DNA of 64,000 bases from Methanobrevibacter sp. Lineage in GTDB: Archaea; Methanobacteriota; Methanobacteria; Methanobacteriales; Methanobacteriaceae. Shown here piece by piece: positions 7,551 to 16,764 of this stretch; the stretch's first letter is position 1; each line of letters begins with the position of its first letter. Below the pieces are notes generated by a model. The model worked only from the letters and a program-made list of their open reading frames with translations, was not told the DNA's origin and ran no database searches. The stretch lies in contig NZ_JAFRSC010000026.1 of NCBI RefSeq assembly GCF_017427765.1, positions 98,073 to 162,072 of the forward strand, in the 5' to 3' direction. A program made the translations under genes and the position numbers.

Positions 7551-10119
7551 GCTGAAGTTTTTTAATGGCGTCATGTACCCTTTTACAGTTGTTCTTATCG
7601 GTAAAAATGAAATAGTCTTCTACATTTTTCACATGTTTTTCTTTCATTTTACAGTCATTTTCAATATATTCTCCAACCAGTTCCACCAGTTCATCTTCAT
7701 TTGAGCATACTTCTCCAAAACCCATTGTTTCGAAATTAAAATAACTTTCATCCAAATTAAAATGATAATCTTCACCATATTGATAATATAAAACAGGTTT
7801 TTTAAGGTATGCGAAATCAAATGCCACTGATGAGTAATCGGTTATTAAAAGAGCTCCTGTTTTAAAGAGATCCTGATAACTGCCTCTTTCATAATCTATT
7901 CGGATATATTCGTTTTCATCAAATAGGCTAATGAAATTGTATACATGTGGGTGAGGTCTGAAGATTATTGTATAGTTGTTCTCTTTTAATTTTTCAATAA
8001 GTTTCTTGTTATTAATAAGGGAGTTATATGCCTTAAGATAACTGGAATTACTTATGGTGTATTTATTTTCATTATTAAGGTATCTTCTCCATGTAGGCAT
8101 TAATAATATTGTTCTTGTTTTTTCATCTCTTAGATTGTCGAATCTCGGAAATCCTAAAAGCTGGATGATATCTTCATCATAATTGTAATAATATTTAAAC
8201 AGGGAATCATATTCCTTTTTGGATGCAGTCAATAGGAAATCCAGGTTTTTGTCAAACTTATTCAGCCAGCTGGAAATGTTGTTGAGTGTTATTCCGTGCT
8301 GCAGGAATATTGTGCTTGATTTCAAAATGCCTGCAAAATTGGGGTAATGTCCCCAGAACGCATAAATATAGTTATTGTCCGGATGTGATGTGATAATCTT
8401 TTCTGCAAATAATCCTAAAATTCTGTGCTTTATTGAGTGATAGCTAATAACCGGTCCGATTTCTTTCATTTTTTCATAATCTTTGGAATTTTTATCAATA
8501 ACGAAATATTTTTTGATATCTTCATCATTTTGCTTTACTGAATATCTGAAAAGATGCATTCCGTTATCATCAGCTAGTGTGGGGAAATCCATGTAAAACC
8601 ATATGCGTTTATTTTTTAGGAATGGATATAATGCAAAATATATTGCTCTTATAGGGATTGCTGTTTCAAATCCTGGTGATTTATTTTTTAACATTTTTCC
8701 AAGGGCTTTAAGCTCTTTTTTAATCCATCTGATTTTTGTTTTTTTAGTTATATTGATTTGATCATTTTTTAGTGAGCTTAGGTATTTTTTGGTTTTTGCA
8801 TATCCCACTACTTTTGAAAAGTTACACGGCCTTGAAAAGTCAATATGCAAATCTCCATAGATGGCTGATTTGAATTTGAGGTTATAGTTTTTATTTTCAT
8901 TCAATTTTAATCTGAATTCGAAAGTTGTGTTAATGAGATATCTTTCATTGAGATAATATTTTTCTCTTTGCGGGAAATCAATTATTTTGGTTTCGATTTT
9001 TTCATCGTTTACATATACCTCTATTTTTTCATCAAAGTCAATGGAGTTTATATTTGCCATAATATACAATTCATCATTGATAATTTCATATATGTCAATA
9101 AAAACTGTATCCAATTTTAATGATTTAGTTAATTTAAAGAAATCTTCTCTTTTATAGGAATAGTCGTTTTTTAGGAAAACAAGAAAAGTTTTTATTTTTT
9201 CATCAATGTGGATTTTGTTGTAGATGTTTCTGTCATCAATGTATTTTAAAATATCTCTCATTTCACTGCTTAATCTTTTTATCTCCTGCGGAGTTAGCTT
9301 TTCGTTGATGGATTCATTCAGTATAATCTCATTGAAATAATATAAAATTGTATTCTGTATGAAATCTGGAATCTGAGTATATTTCTCAACACCCCGTTCA
9401 ATAAGATTCCTTAAATAATATCTCACTTTATCCCCGTCAACTTCTTTTGAGTTGGATATTATGTTTAATAGGGCACTTTTTTCCATTATTCGATTATTGT
9501 AATATCTGCATTCGCTGCAAATTCCCAAATTTGAATTGTCAATAAGCAGATTGTTTAAAAAATAGATTTCTTCTGAAAGTTTAATCTGATGAGAAAATTT
9601 TGCATGTTTGATTAAATCTCTTTTAAAAAAACAGGGATTGGTCTGCACCTGGATAAATTCCGGAAATTCTATCAGACTCACTACTCTTGTTTTTTCATAT
9701 TTCAAATCAAAATAAGGGTAGGAATTATCGGATTTCAAAAATGTAGTTGGAATTGAGACAATTTCCACATTATTATTTTCCTGAAAGAAATCTGAAACAT
9801 TCTTCAATGTATTTCTGGAAAGATAATCGTCTCCATCTAAAAATTGTATATAGTCTCCACGGGCATATTCAAGCCCCAGGTTTCTGCTGGATCCGTTACC
9901 TTCATGTTTTTTTGAGATGTAGGTGATATTTTCAGGATATTTTGATGCAAAGCTTTCACAAATCTCGCCGGTATTATCTCTGCTGCCGTCATTGATGAGG
10001 ATTATTTCAGTATTATCTTTAAATGTTAATGTTTGTTTTATAATAGATTTAATGCATTTTTCAATTCCTTCTTCGGAATTATATGCCGCAATTATGATTG
10101 AAAATTTGAATTCACTCAT
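7540..10119 (-). CDS. GT2 glycosyltransferase fused to CDP-glycerol-type glycerophosphotransferase
   Basis: A two-domain enzyme of 859 residues. Residues 1 to about 230 are a GT-A glycosyltransferase family 2 domain (SIIIAAYNSEEG near residue 7, DGDD near residue 94). After a long linker, the C-terminal third resembles TagB/TagF glycerophosphotransferases: FLQHGITL, the RPHPH motif and the TDYSSVAFDFAYLKKP motif are all present. In bacteria such proteins build teichoic or capsular polymers. It is the last gene of an operon with a TagGH-like exporter, so it likely helps build the exported polymer. The acceptor and the activated alcohol are unknown. Confidence 0.85.
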   Translation of the reverse strand: MSEFKFSIIIAAYNSEEGIEKCIKSIIKQTLTFKDNTEIILINDGSRDNTGEICESFASKYPENITYISKKHEGNGSSRNLGLEYARGDYIQFLDGDDYLSRNTLKNVSDFFQENNNVEIVSIPTTFLKSDNSYPYFDLKYEKTRVVSLIEFPEFIQVQTNPCFFKRDLIKHAKFSHQIKLSEEIYFLNNLLIDNSNLGICSECRYYNNRIMEKSALLNIISNSKEVDGDKVRYYLRNLIERGVEKYTQIPDFIQNTILYYFNEIILNESINEKLTPQEIKRLSSEMRDILKYIDDRNIYNKIHIDEKIKTFLVFLKNDYSYKREDFFKLTKSLKLDTVFIDIYEIINDELYIMANINSIDFDEKIEVYVNDEKIETKIIDFPQREKYYLNERYLINTTFEFRLKLNENKNYNLKFKSAIYGDLHIDFSRPCNFSKVVGYAKTKKYLSSLKNDQINITKKTKIRWIKKELKALGKMLKNKSPGFETAIPIRAIYFALYPFLKNKRIWFYMDFPTLADDNGMHLFRYSVKQNDEDIKKYFVIDKNSKDYEKMKEIGPVISYHSIKHRILGLFAEKIITSHPDNNYIYAFWGHYPNFAGILKSSTIFLQHGITLNNISSWLNKFDKNLDFLLTASKKEYDSLFKYYYNYDEDIIQLLGFPRFDNLRDEKTRTILLMPTWRRYLNNENKYTISNSSYLKAYNSLINNKKLIEKLKENNYTIIFRPHPHVYNFISLFDENEYIRIDYERGSYQDLFKTGALLITDYSSVAFDFAYLKKPVLYYQYGEDYHFNLDESYFNFETMGFGEVCSNEDELVELVGEYIENDCKMKEKHVKNVEDYFIFTDKNNCKRVHDAIKKLQPRE

Positions 10120-10120
10120 A

Positions 10121-10633
10121 TTAATCCTGTTTTTGCTTATAATTAGGAGCTAATGAATCAATAATAAATTTCACGTTATCTTTTATTGTATCGTTCTTGA
10201 GGAAATTTGTGCTTTCGATTGAAAACGTATGATTGTATTTGGTGAAATAGGACACCTGGTTTATTGTATTGTTATCATAAGATTCGTAAGAGATGCTTGG
10301 TATTGAATCATCATCTATTTTAAGGCTAAACTTATCTATGTTGCTAAAAGATCCGTTGTTTTCAAGGGAGTCTGTCTTTTCGTCCACACTCTGTTTGATT
10401 AAATCTCCCTTACCTAAATCCACAATAGTAATGTATTCTTTTGTATTCCTGTTGATTAATTGGGCATATTGTCCGCCGGTATTGTCAATGTTGAATGAAT
10501 CGGGTATTGTAATCAGATACGCATTCACTTTAACAGTTGCTTTTCCTATTGTGGTTGATGAATCGGCAACTAAATATAAGCATGAAATTCCGATAATAAA
10601 TATAATTAAAATATAAATCCATCTTTTATCCAT
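10121..10633 (-). CDS. Membrane-anchored PsbP-like protein of unknown function
   Basis: A small protein of 170 residues with one N-terminal transmembrane segment (IYILIIFIIGISCLYLV near residue 5), so the rest is probably outside the cell. The outer part begins with an AYLITIPDSFNI-like strand and reads like the PsbP-like fold seen in many Methanobrevibacter surface proteins. A similar layout is encoded at 61553-62104. It sits between the exporter ATPase and the transferase with almost no gaps, so it is translated with them. Its role in polymer export is inferred only from position. Confidence 0.6.
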   Translation of the reverse strand: MDKRWIYILIIFIIGISCLYLVADSSTTIGKATVKVNAYLITIPDSFNIDNTGGQYAQLINRNTKEYITIVDLGKGDLIKQSVDEKTDSLENNGSFSNIDKFSLKIDDDSIPSISYESYDNNTINQVSYFTKYNHTFSIESTNFLKNDTIKDNVKFIIDSLAPNYKQKQD

Positions 10634-10641
10634 TTTAAAAC

Positions 10642-12117
10642 CTATTTTTTCTTTTTCTTTTCTTTTTTATAGTCGCTTTTCGCACCTTTGACGTATGCGG
10701 CACATACTTCTTCAGCTTCACCATACATCTTTATTTTTCCATTTTCAAGCCAAATGCATCTGTCACAGATTCTTTTGATTTGAGGCAGGGAATGTGAAAC
10801 CAGCAACACTGTAACTCCATCTTTCATCATTGAATCGATTTTTTCAGCACTTTTCTTCTTGAATTTAATGTCTCCCACAGCAAGGATTTCATCAATGATT
10901 AAGATATCCGGATTAATCTGTGTAGCTATTGAGAAACCTAATTTTGTCCTCATACCTGAAGAATAATTTTTAATTGGATAATTAATAAACTCGCCAAGTT
11001 CTGAAAATTCAACGATTTCATCATATTTTTCTTTGATGACATCTTCGCTGATGCTTAACAAAGCTCCATTTAAATAAATATTATTTTTACCTGTGTAATT
11101 TTTATCAAAACCGGCACCAAGCTCCAGCAATGGTGCAATTTTTCCGTAGGTGGTTATTGATCCTGATGTAGGTTCATAGATTCCGGCCATAATTTTTAAT
11201 AAAGTACTTTTTCCAGCACCGTTGAACCCGAGAATACCTAACTTGTCCCCTTTATAAACCTTAAATGAAATATCATCAATGACTCTTATTTTTTCCTGTT
11301 CCTCTTTATTTCTTTTGATGGTTCTGATAATAAATTCCTTTAATGTGTCAATTTTATCTTTAGTAACTTTGAATTCCATTGTCAGATTTTCAACATCGAT
11401 GATGACTTCCTTGTCTATATCCCTGATGGCCATCTGCAATTGGGATTTTGCCCTGCAGCAGTCATATTTGTCGCTTCCTTCAAATTCGGATATGACCTCA
11501 TATTTTCCGGGACCGAGATTTTCGATATCCAATCTTGCAAATCCCGCATCATCGGTTATTAGCTCGTGAGTTTCATCATTTAAAGTGATTTTCACTTTTT
11601 CATTAGGGATTGCATTATATTTGTAGTCTCTTAGTTTAGCGTAAAACTGCCCCTCATTGTGAATATACATTTTCATGTTTGGAGCATTAAGTGAGCAATG
11701 TCTTAAATTAGGCTTACTATCTTTTTTGTTTTTAGGTTTTCTGGCGGCTTTTCGAACATTCAGTTCACTTTCAATGACCTGTGAGTACTCTCCGTTAGGG
11801 AACTGAATTTTAATAGTATGTTTTTTTGGAGGTAAATCAATACGCCATCTTACAAGTCCGTTTTCAAGTGATACGAATTCATACTCTTCACCGGAAATCT
11901 TGGCATGTATGGTTTCATTTGCGATAGGTTCATTATTCTCGTCATGAACTTCCATGTAGAAATAATTCTCGTCACCGTCGTAAACGGTTTTACCCGGTGC
12001 AAGTATTGTCATGTTCTTGTATTTCGGCTCAATTTTTACAATAGGTTTTTCTTCTGATTCAATTTGAGCATATTCTTGTTTATTAAAAATATTCTTCAAT
12101 TTTTCTATCAAACTCAT
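10642..12117 (-). CDS. Polysaccharide/teichoic-acid-type ABC exporter, ATPase with N-terminal Ig-like domains
   Basis: A 491-residue ATPase of the Wzt/TagH class. The ABC domain lies at about residues 235-475, with Walker A GFNGAGKST near 297, signature YSSGM near 385 and Walker B LIIDEIL near 409. Unusually, about 200 residues precede it and hold two tandem Ig-like repeats (roughly 30-115 and 135-225) of the type found in adhesin-like proteins. Known Wzt proteins instead carry a C-terminal carbohydrate-binding domain. The C-terminus is Lys-rich. It pairs with the permease gene just upstream (13 bases apart). Confidence 0.9.
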   Translation of the reverse strand: MSLIEKLKNIFNKQEYAQIESEEKPIVKIEPKYKNMTILAPGKTVYDGDENYFYMEVHDENNEPIANETIHAKISGEEYEFVSLENGLVRWRIDLPPKKHTIKIQFPNGEYSQVIESELNVRKAARKPKNKKDSKPNLRHCSLNAPNMKMYIHNEGQFYAKLRDYKYNAIPNEKVKITLNDETHELITDDAGFARLDIENLGPGKYEVISEFEGSDKYDCCRAKSQLQMAIRDIDKEVIIDVENLTMEFKVTKDKIDTLKEFIIRTIKRNKEEQEKIRVIDDISFKVYKGDKLGILGFNGAGKSTLLKIMAGIYEPTSGSITTYGKIAPLLELGAGFDKNYTGKNNIYLNGALLSISEDVIKEKYDEIVEFSELGEFINYPIKNYSSGMRTKLGFSIATQINPDILIIDEILAVGDIKFKKKSAEKIDSMMKDGVTVLLVSHSLPQIKRICDRCIWLENGKIKMYGEAEEVCAAYVKGAKSDYKKEKKKKK

Positions 12118-12130
12118 AATAAAACCTATC

Positions 12131-12898
12131 TTATAATTCTAAAGCTAATTTTTTATTATATATATTAAACAATATTATTCCGATGCCTAATGTTGTAAAT
12201 GCGAATACTGCCAAGTAAGCCACTGTAGACATATTCGGTATTAATCCATAAACGACACATTCTCTAAATGATGTGATTGCACAGTATATCGGGTTTAATG
12301 TAAACAGTTTCTGCACGGTAACCGGTACGATTTCCATCGGATAAAACAGTGCGGAAGCATACATTAATATCAATGCGAAAACACCGTATAAATGTTCAAC
12401 GTCTGTGAAATAGGTGTTGCTGACTGCTAGGATTAATCCCACTCCAAATATTAACACTATCAAAAAGAACAGTGGAATAACTGCAAATATTGTTGTTAGG
12501 TGGAATTGAGCACCTGTAACAAACATTACTCCAAATAAGATTATAAATGAAATTAAAAAGTTAATAAATTCATAACAGATTTTACTAACTGTAAACATGT
12601 ATTTCGGAACGTAAATCTTTTTAAGAATGGAAGAATTTCCTTTAACGGAGGTCATTGCTCCCTGTGTTGCTGATTTGTAGAAATCATAAATTACTCTTCC
12701 GGACAGGAAGTAAACGGGGTAATTGTCAATTTGACGACCGAAGAGCATTGAAAAAATAGCTGTAAACACTATCATTATCAATAACGGATTAAGAAAACTC
12801 CAAGCTATTCCTAAAACTGAATCTTTATATTTTGAAGTCAAATCCCTTTTGACTAATTGCTTTAATAAAAATTTTTTCTCAGCATATGTGTCAAACAT
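12131..12898 (-). CDS. Polysaccharide-type ABC-2 permease (TagG/Wzm-like)
   Basis: Integral membrane subunit of 255 residues with about six hydrophobic segments. The N-terminal LLKQLVKRDLTSKYKDSVLGIAWSF region and the LNPLLIM motif are typical of the ABC-2 family used for O-antigen, capsule and teichoic-acid export. With the following ATPase it forms the exporter that moves a lipid-linked polymer to the outer face of the membrane. It begins 22 bases after hisE. Confidence 0.9.
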   Translation of the reverse strand: MFDTYAEKKFLLKQLVKRDLTSKYKDSVLGIAWSFLNPLLIMIVFTAIFSMLFGRQIDNYPVYFLSGRVIYDFYKSATQGAMTSVKGNSSILKKIYVPKYMFTVSKICYEFINFLISFIILFGVMFVTGAQFHLTTIFAVIPLFFLIVLIFGVGLILAVSNTYFTDVEHLYGVFALILMYASALFYPMEIVPVTVQKLFTLNPIYCAITSFRECVVYGLIPNMSTVAYLAVFAFTTLGIGIILFNIYNKKLALEL

Positions 12899-12919
12899 GT
12901 TTTTACCGCTTTATTCTAA

Positions 12920-13210
12920 TTATTTTCTTCTTTTGGCAAATTCCTCAAATATTTCATCGATTTCTATTCCTTTATAGACCAATATGAGTAATGTGTGGAA
13001 AATCAAATCGACTGATTCATAAACGAGATTTTCATCATTTTTTGCTGCAATGAGAACTTCACCGGCTTCTTCAGCAATCTTTTCTAGAATCTTATCTTCA
13101 GCTTTTTTATCGCTGTCCTGCATAATATTTGAAGTGTATGAATCAATCGGATTGTCCCGTCTTGATTTTAATACTTCATATACTTCTCTTATGATTTTAT
13201 CATCAGTCAT
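12920..13210 (-). CDS. hisE: Phosphoribosyl-ATP pyrophosphatase HisE
   Basis: Second step of histidine synthesis, hydrolysing PR-ATP to PR-AMP. The 96-residue all-alpha protein has the MazG-like pattern: [22 protein letters not shown] with the metal-binding EExxE-type residues, and [13 protein letters not shown]. It is a single-domain HisE, not fused to HisI. The start ATG overlaps the end of the upstream CBS gene, which implies coupled translation. Confidence 0.93.
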   Translation of the reverse strand: MTDDKIIREVYEVLKSRRDNPIDSYTSNIMQDSDKKAEDKILEKIAEEAGEVLIAAKNDENLVYESVDLIFHTLLILVYKGIEIDEIFEEFAKRRK

Positions 13211-14017
13211 CTAATTGCCACCTTTTGACTCTTGGTCCTGTAAACTTTCAGTAAGTGCAATTAAAGGATGTTTATCATCATCAATGATTTCAATGTCATC
13301 AAATGTGTATATTCCTGCTTTATCGGCGGTTTTTTCCATTCCCAATCTGATGTCTTGGCCCAAATCAATGACATATGAATCAACAGTTTCATAGCCTCTC
13401 TGCGCTGATGCAACTGCTCTGTGATGTCCGTCAACTAAAATCCATCTGTCTCCGGTTTTAACCACAATTGCCGGTTCGGCCAGTCCTTTTTCTAATTCGT
13501 AAGCTCTGCCTTCCAGTTCATCGGCATAAACTCTGTCCTGGGTTGGTCTTAGTTTATCGGTTTCAACAGCAATGTGTTTTAAAGTAGTTTTGATGCCGTA
13601 TAATTGTTCTAAAGTTCTTTTGAAGTATTCTACTTTATTTGGTGTTGATCTTTCAATATGTGACCTTACCATATCTGTGTTGGTAATAATTCCGACTAAC
13701 TCTCCTTCTCCGTTTACAACAGGCATGCGTGAAATTCCTCGTCTGAACATTACTCTTGATGCATCATTAATGGATAGATCCTGATTAGCAACAACCAATT
13801 TGGTGGTCATGATTCCGTCAACTGTTTCTGTCCATGGTTTAGCTACGATATCGAATGCAGTTACCATTCCCACTAATTTATTGTCTTTAACAACAGGATA
13901 ACTGTTGTGGTGGCTCTCTTTCATTAAATTGATGATTTCATCAGTTTTTGTATTGGGAGATACACTGATAACATTTTTTGTCATGTAATATTTTACATAG
14001 GATTTCTTTTCAGCCAT
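13211..14017 (-). CDS. CBS-pair protein with ParB/SerK-like domain
   Basis: A 268-residue cytoplasmic protein. Two CBS motifs occupy about residues 1-125 (NSYPVVKDNKLVGMVTA and RMPVVNGEGELVGIITN) and probably bind an adenine nucleotide. The C-terminal half has a ParB/sulfiredoxin-like fold with VDGHHRAVAS near residue 200. The DGHHR motif occurs in ParB-like nucleotide-hydrolysing enzymes, and also in the archaeal free serine kinase SerK. So it may be a nucleotide-regulated kinase or NTPase and not a partition protein. It lies between gatB and hisE in the same operon, with GAGGTTGA before the ATG. Confidence 0.8.
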   Translation of the reverse strand: MAEKKSYVKYYMTKNVISVSPNTKTDEIINLMKESHHNSYPVVKDNKLVGMVTAFDIVAKPWTETVDGIMTTKLVVANQDLSINDASRVMFRRGISRMPVVNGEGELVGIITNTDMVRSHIERSTPNKVEYFKRTLEQLYGIKTTLKHIAVETDKLRPTQDRVYADELEGRAYELEKGLAEPAIVVKTGDRWILVDGHHRAVASAQRGYETVDSYVIDLGQDIRLGMEKTADKAGIYTFDDIEIIDDDKHPLIALTESLQDQESKGGN

Positions 14018-14027
14018 TGTTCAACCT

Positions 14028-15386
14028 CTATTCGATATTTTCTTTTAGGAGTTTAACAGTTTCTCCAGGATCTGCTTTTCCTCTGGTCAATCTCATGACT
14101 TGTCCTACCAAAAAGTTTATTGAAGCTTTTTGACCATTTAAGTAGTCATCTACAGCTTTAGGATTTTCATCGATAGCCTGTTTTACAGCAGCTAAAATTT
14201 CATCATCTTTAACAACGCCCAATAATCCCATTTCTTCTGCAATGGCTTTTGGTGATTTTTCATTGTTCGGCATCTGTTCGATGATTCTCTGACCTGCCTT
14301 AACAGTAATCTCTTTGTTTTGAATCATGTTGAATAATTCAATCAAATCATTTGCTTTAATTTCACTGTCGGCAAAGTCTAATTTGTTATATGATAAAACT
14401 CTTTTTAGCTCGTCTCTCATCCATTTACCTGCAAAAATAGGATCAATTTCTTTTACAACTTCTTCATAAGCAATAGCTAAATCAATTTCTGAAGTTAAAA
14501 CTTTTGCAGTTTCATCATCAACTTTGTATTCGCTGACAAATCTTTTCACTTTGTTGTGAGGAGCTTCAGGCATCACGTCCAAAACTTTTTCGATTGTTTC
14601 ATCTAAAATTTCCATTGGTGGTAAGTCAGGATCGGTAATGAATCTGTAATCATCAGCATCTTCTTTAAATCTCATGTGTTTGGTGGATCCGGTTTTACCA
14701 TTGTCGATATATGCACGTGTCTCCTGTTTGATAACTCCGCCTCTTTTAACAGTATTTTTCTGTCTGATGAGTTCGAAATTCAAAGCTTTGTATGCACTTT
14801 TAATGGAGTTGATGTTTTTCATCTCTACTCTGTTTCCACCGTTGATGGATATATTTACATCTGCTCTCATTGTTCCTTCACCACGAGCGGCTCCACTATA
14901 CTGTAAAACACGGATTAACTCTTTTAAGAAGTTTCTTGCTTCTTCCGGAGATTTGATATCCGGTTCGGTAACAATTTCAACAAGTGGAATTCCTGAACGG
15001 TTGAAGTTGACAATACCTAAATCTGGTTTGTATTGGCCAGGGTCTTCTTCAACGTGGATTTCTCTAATTCTGATTCCGTTTAATTCCCCTTGGATTCCGA
15101 TAGGTACGGAGGTTCTCTGATAGCCTGAAGGCAAATCCGGATAATCATAGTGTTTTCTCATAAAGTATGTAACACCTTGGTCAATTTCACAGTTTAACAT
15201 TAATGCAATCATTAAAGCATTTTCCAATGCTTTTTCGTTTGTAGGATGTGGTTTAGCACCCGGCTGGTTTAAACAAACTGGACAGATGTTTGTATTTGCC
15301 GGTGCGTCCTGATAATTTGTAGGACAATCACAGAATAATTTTGATTCGGTTTCTAATTGTACGTGGATTTCAAGTCCACACATCAT
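14028..15386 (-). CDS. gatB: Aspartyl/glutamyl-tRNA amidotransferase subunit B
   Basis: tRNA-binding kinase subunit of GatCAB, which converts Asp-tRNA(Asn) or Glu-tRNA(Gln) to the amide form. The family hallmark CGLEIHVQLETESKLFC is at the very N-terminus, followed by zinc cysteines (CDCPTNY and CPVCLNQPG), YDYPDLPSGYQ, and the C-terminal helical tail that reads NFLVGQVMR. The start is doubtful. The ATG at 15386 is 25 bases from a perfect GGAGG (15412-15416). The only in-frame codon at proper spacing from that site is ATT at 15404-15402, which would add ISDDVD before the Met. It heads the seven-gene minus-strand run. Confidence 0.95.
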   Translation of the reverse strand: MMCGLEIHVQLETESKLFCDCPTNYQDAPANTNICPVCLNQPGAKPHPTNEKALENALMIALMLNCEIDQGVTYFMRKHYDYPDLPSGYQRTSVPIGIQGELNGIRIREIHVEEDPGQYKPDLGIVNFNRSGIPLVEIVTEPDIKSPEEARNFLKELIRVLQYSGAARGEGTMRADVNISINGGNRVEMKNINSIKSAYKALNFELIRQKNTVKRGGVIKQETRAYIDNGKTGSTKHMRFKEDADDYRFITDPDLPPMEILDETIEKVLDVMPEAPHNKVKRFVSEYKVDDETAKVLTSEIDLAIAYEEVVKEIDPIFAGKWMRDELKRVLSYNKLDFADSEIKANDLIELFNMIQNKEITVKAGQRIIEQMPNNEKSPKAIAEEMGLLGVVKDDEILAAVKQAIDENPKAVDDYLNGQKASINFLVGQVMRLTRGKADPGETVKLLKENIE

Positions 15387-15511
15387 ATCGACATCGTCAC
15401 TAATAGTAATTCCTCCAATTGGATAATTTTTATATTATAATAATATTTATTTTATGTAATTTATAAAGATTTTCGAAAAGTAGGTGATTTAATTATAAAA
15501 TGGTGTTTGGT

Positions 15512-16492
15512 TTAATATTTATTTTTCAGTGATTCTTTAACATAACGTTTAATAAACTTGTCCAAATCTGGTGAAACTTCACTTTTTTGAGGACCTAGCA
15601 TGTTTTTATCAGTAAATGTGCCTTTCAAATCACGTCCCGCCCATTTGACCTCTTCTTCAACTCTTTTTCCATATTTTGTTCCAAACATTTTGAATAATGG
15701 GAATTTGGTGATTCCATTGGCTCCGCTTAAAATTAGAATTCCGATATTCGCCAGATTGTCTATCCAGGTTCCGCATATTATCTCTATGTCTGGAAATGCC
15801 AATCTCACTTGGGCCACAACTTGGGCATAGTAAAGTGAGGCAGGCTGTGATGAGTTTGCATAGACTGTTTCCTTGTGAGGATTTAGGGAATAAAATATTA
15901 TGCGGTCTATCTTGTGGTCTTTGATATAGTCTATAATATAATTAACGTCATCCAGTGTCTCGCCAAGGCCTAAAATTATGGTGATTGCCTTTTTAAAGCC
16001 CAAATCTCCGGCAACATCTAACATATTGCTGATATCATCTAACTTTTTGGACGGACATACTCTTTCATGAATCTGTGGATTGGCTACTTCAACAGCCCCG
16101 GTTATTCCTTTAATTTCAGAACCATATTCTCCTAACTCATCGGTTATGCCGGTGTTTAGCCAAACTCCATCTCCTGTAATGTTTTTGATGGTTGTAGCTA
16201 TTTCTTTAATTTCTTGGGTGGTAAATGATTCATATCCTCCAGATAAAAACTCAATATTCCAGTCTAGGCGTCTGCACATTTCCGCTTCTGCATAAATGTT
16301 GTAAATGTTTCTTCTGGCTTTTGTCGGATCTTTGATTTTATTTTTTTGTGTTGACATATAACAGAATGCACAGTCTCCCTTGTCACACCACCAGGATAGA
16401 AACACCGCTCTTTCAAGGGTTATCAAGTTTCCATGCTTATTTAAAGTTGTTTTATTAGCTTTTTTAATTAGGTCGAATATGTCTAAATCCAT
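15512..16492 (-). CDS. Radical SAM protein with CX4CX2C cluster motif
   Basis: A 326-residue radical SAM enzyme. The three cluster cysteines lie near residue 34 in SWWCDKGDCAFCYMS, which is CX4CX2C and not the canonical CX3CX2C. The rest fits a BioB/HmdB-like barrel: EFLSGGYES (GGE-like), TIILGLGET, and FYSLNPHKET. I cannot name the substrate. It is transcribed on its own, divergently from the tRNA array, with no biosynthetic partner beside it. Related BioB-like enzymes with odd cysteine spacing exist in methanogen cofactor pathways, but a link here is only a guess. Confidence 0.85.
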   Translation of the reverse strand: MDLDIFDLIKKANKTTLNKHGNLITLERAVFLSWWCDKGDCAFCYMSTQKNKIKDPTKARRNIYNIYAEAEMCRRLDWNIEFLSGGYESFTTQEIKEIATTIKNITGDGVWLNTGITDELGEYGSEIKGITGAVEVANPQIHERVCPSKKLDDISNMLDVAGDLGFKKAITIILGLGETLDDVNYIIDYIKDHKIDRIIFYSLNPHKETVYANSSQPASLYYAQVVAQVRLAFPDIEIICGTWIDNLANIGILILSGANGITKFPLFKMFGTKYGKRVEEEVKWAGRDLKGTFTDKNMLGPQKSEVSPDLDKFIKRYVKESLKNKY

Positions 16493-16590
16493 ATTTTAAT
16501 ATAAGTTTCTTAAAGTTTATATATTAGTTCATAATAAATTATTTTATAGAATTTTATTATTTTACAATAATTTTCCAAAAAACCAAAAGG

Positions 16591-16600
16591 TTTATATAGT
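16591..16600 (+). promoter_or_regulatory. Promoter of the tRNA array
   Basis: AAAAGGTTTATATAG (about 16585-16599) is a strong BRE/TATA element, the only one seen before the first tRNA. A perfect AT palindrome, AATAATAATTATTATT (16606-16621), follows. A start near 16620 leaves about 65 bases of leader before tRNA-Asn; I see nothing else in it. Confidence 0.5.
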
Positions 16601-16686
16601 ATCCAAATAATAATTATTATTACTGTTTAAAGTCTTTTGATTTTTAATCATGGGTTTTATTTGGTTAAGTTAGATGGTGTTCTTAT

Positions 16687-16759
<73 letters not shown>

Positions 16760-16764
16760 CTTTT

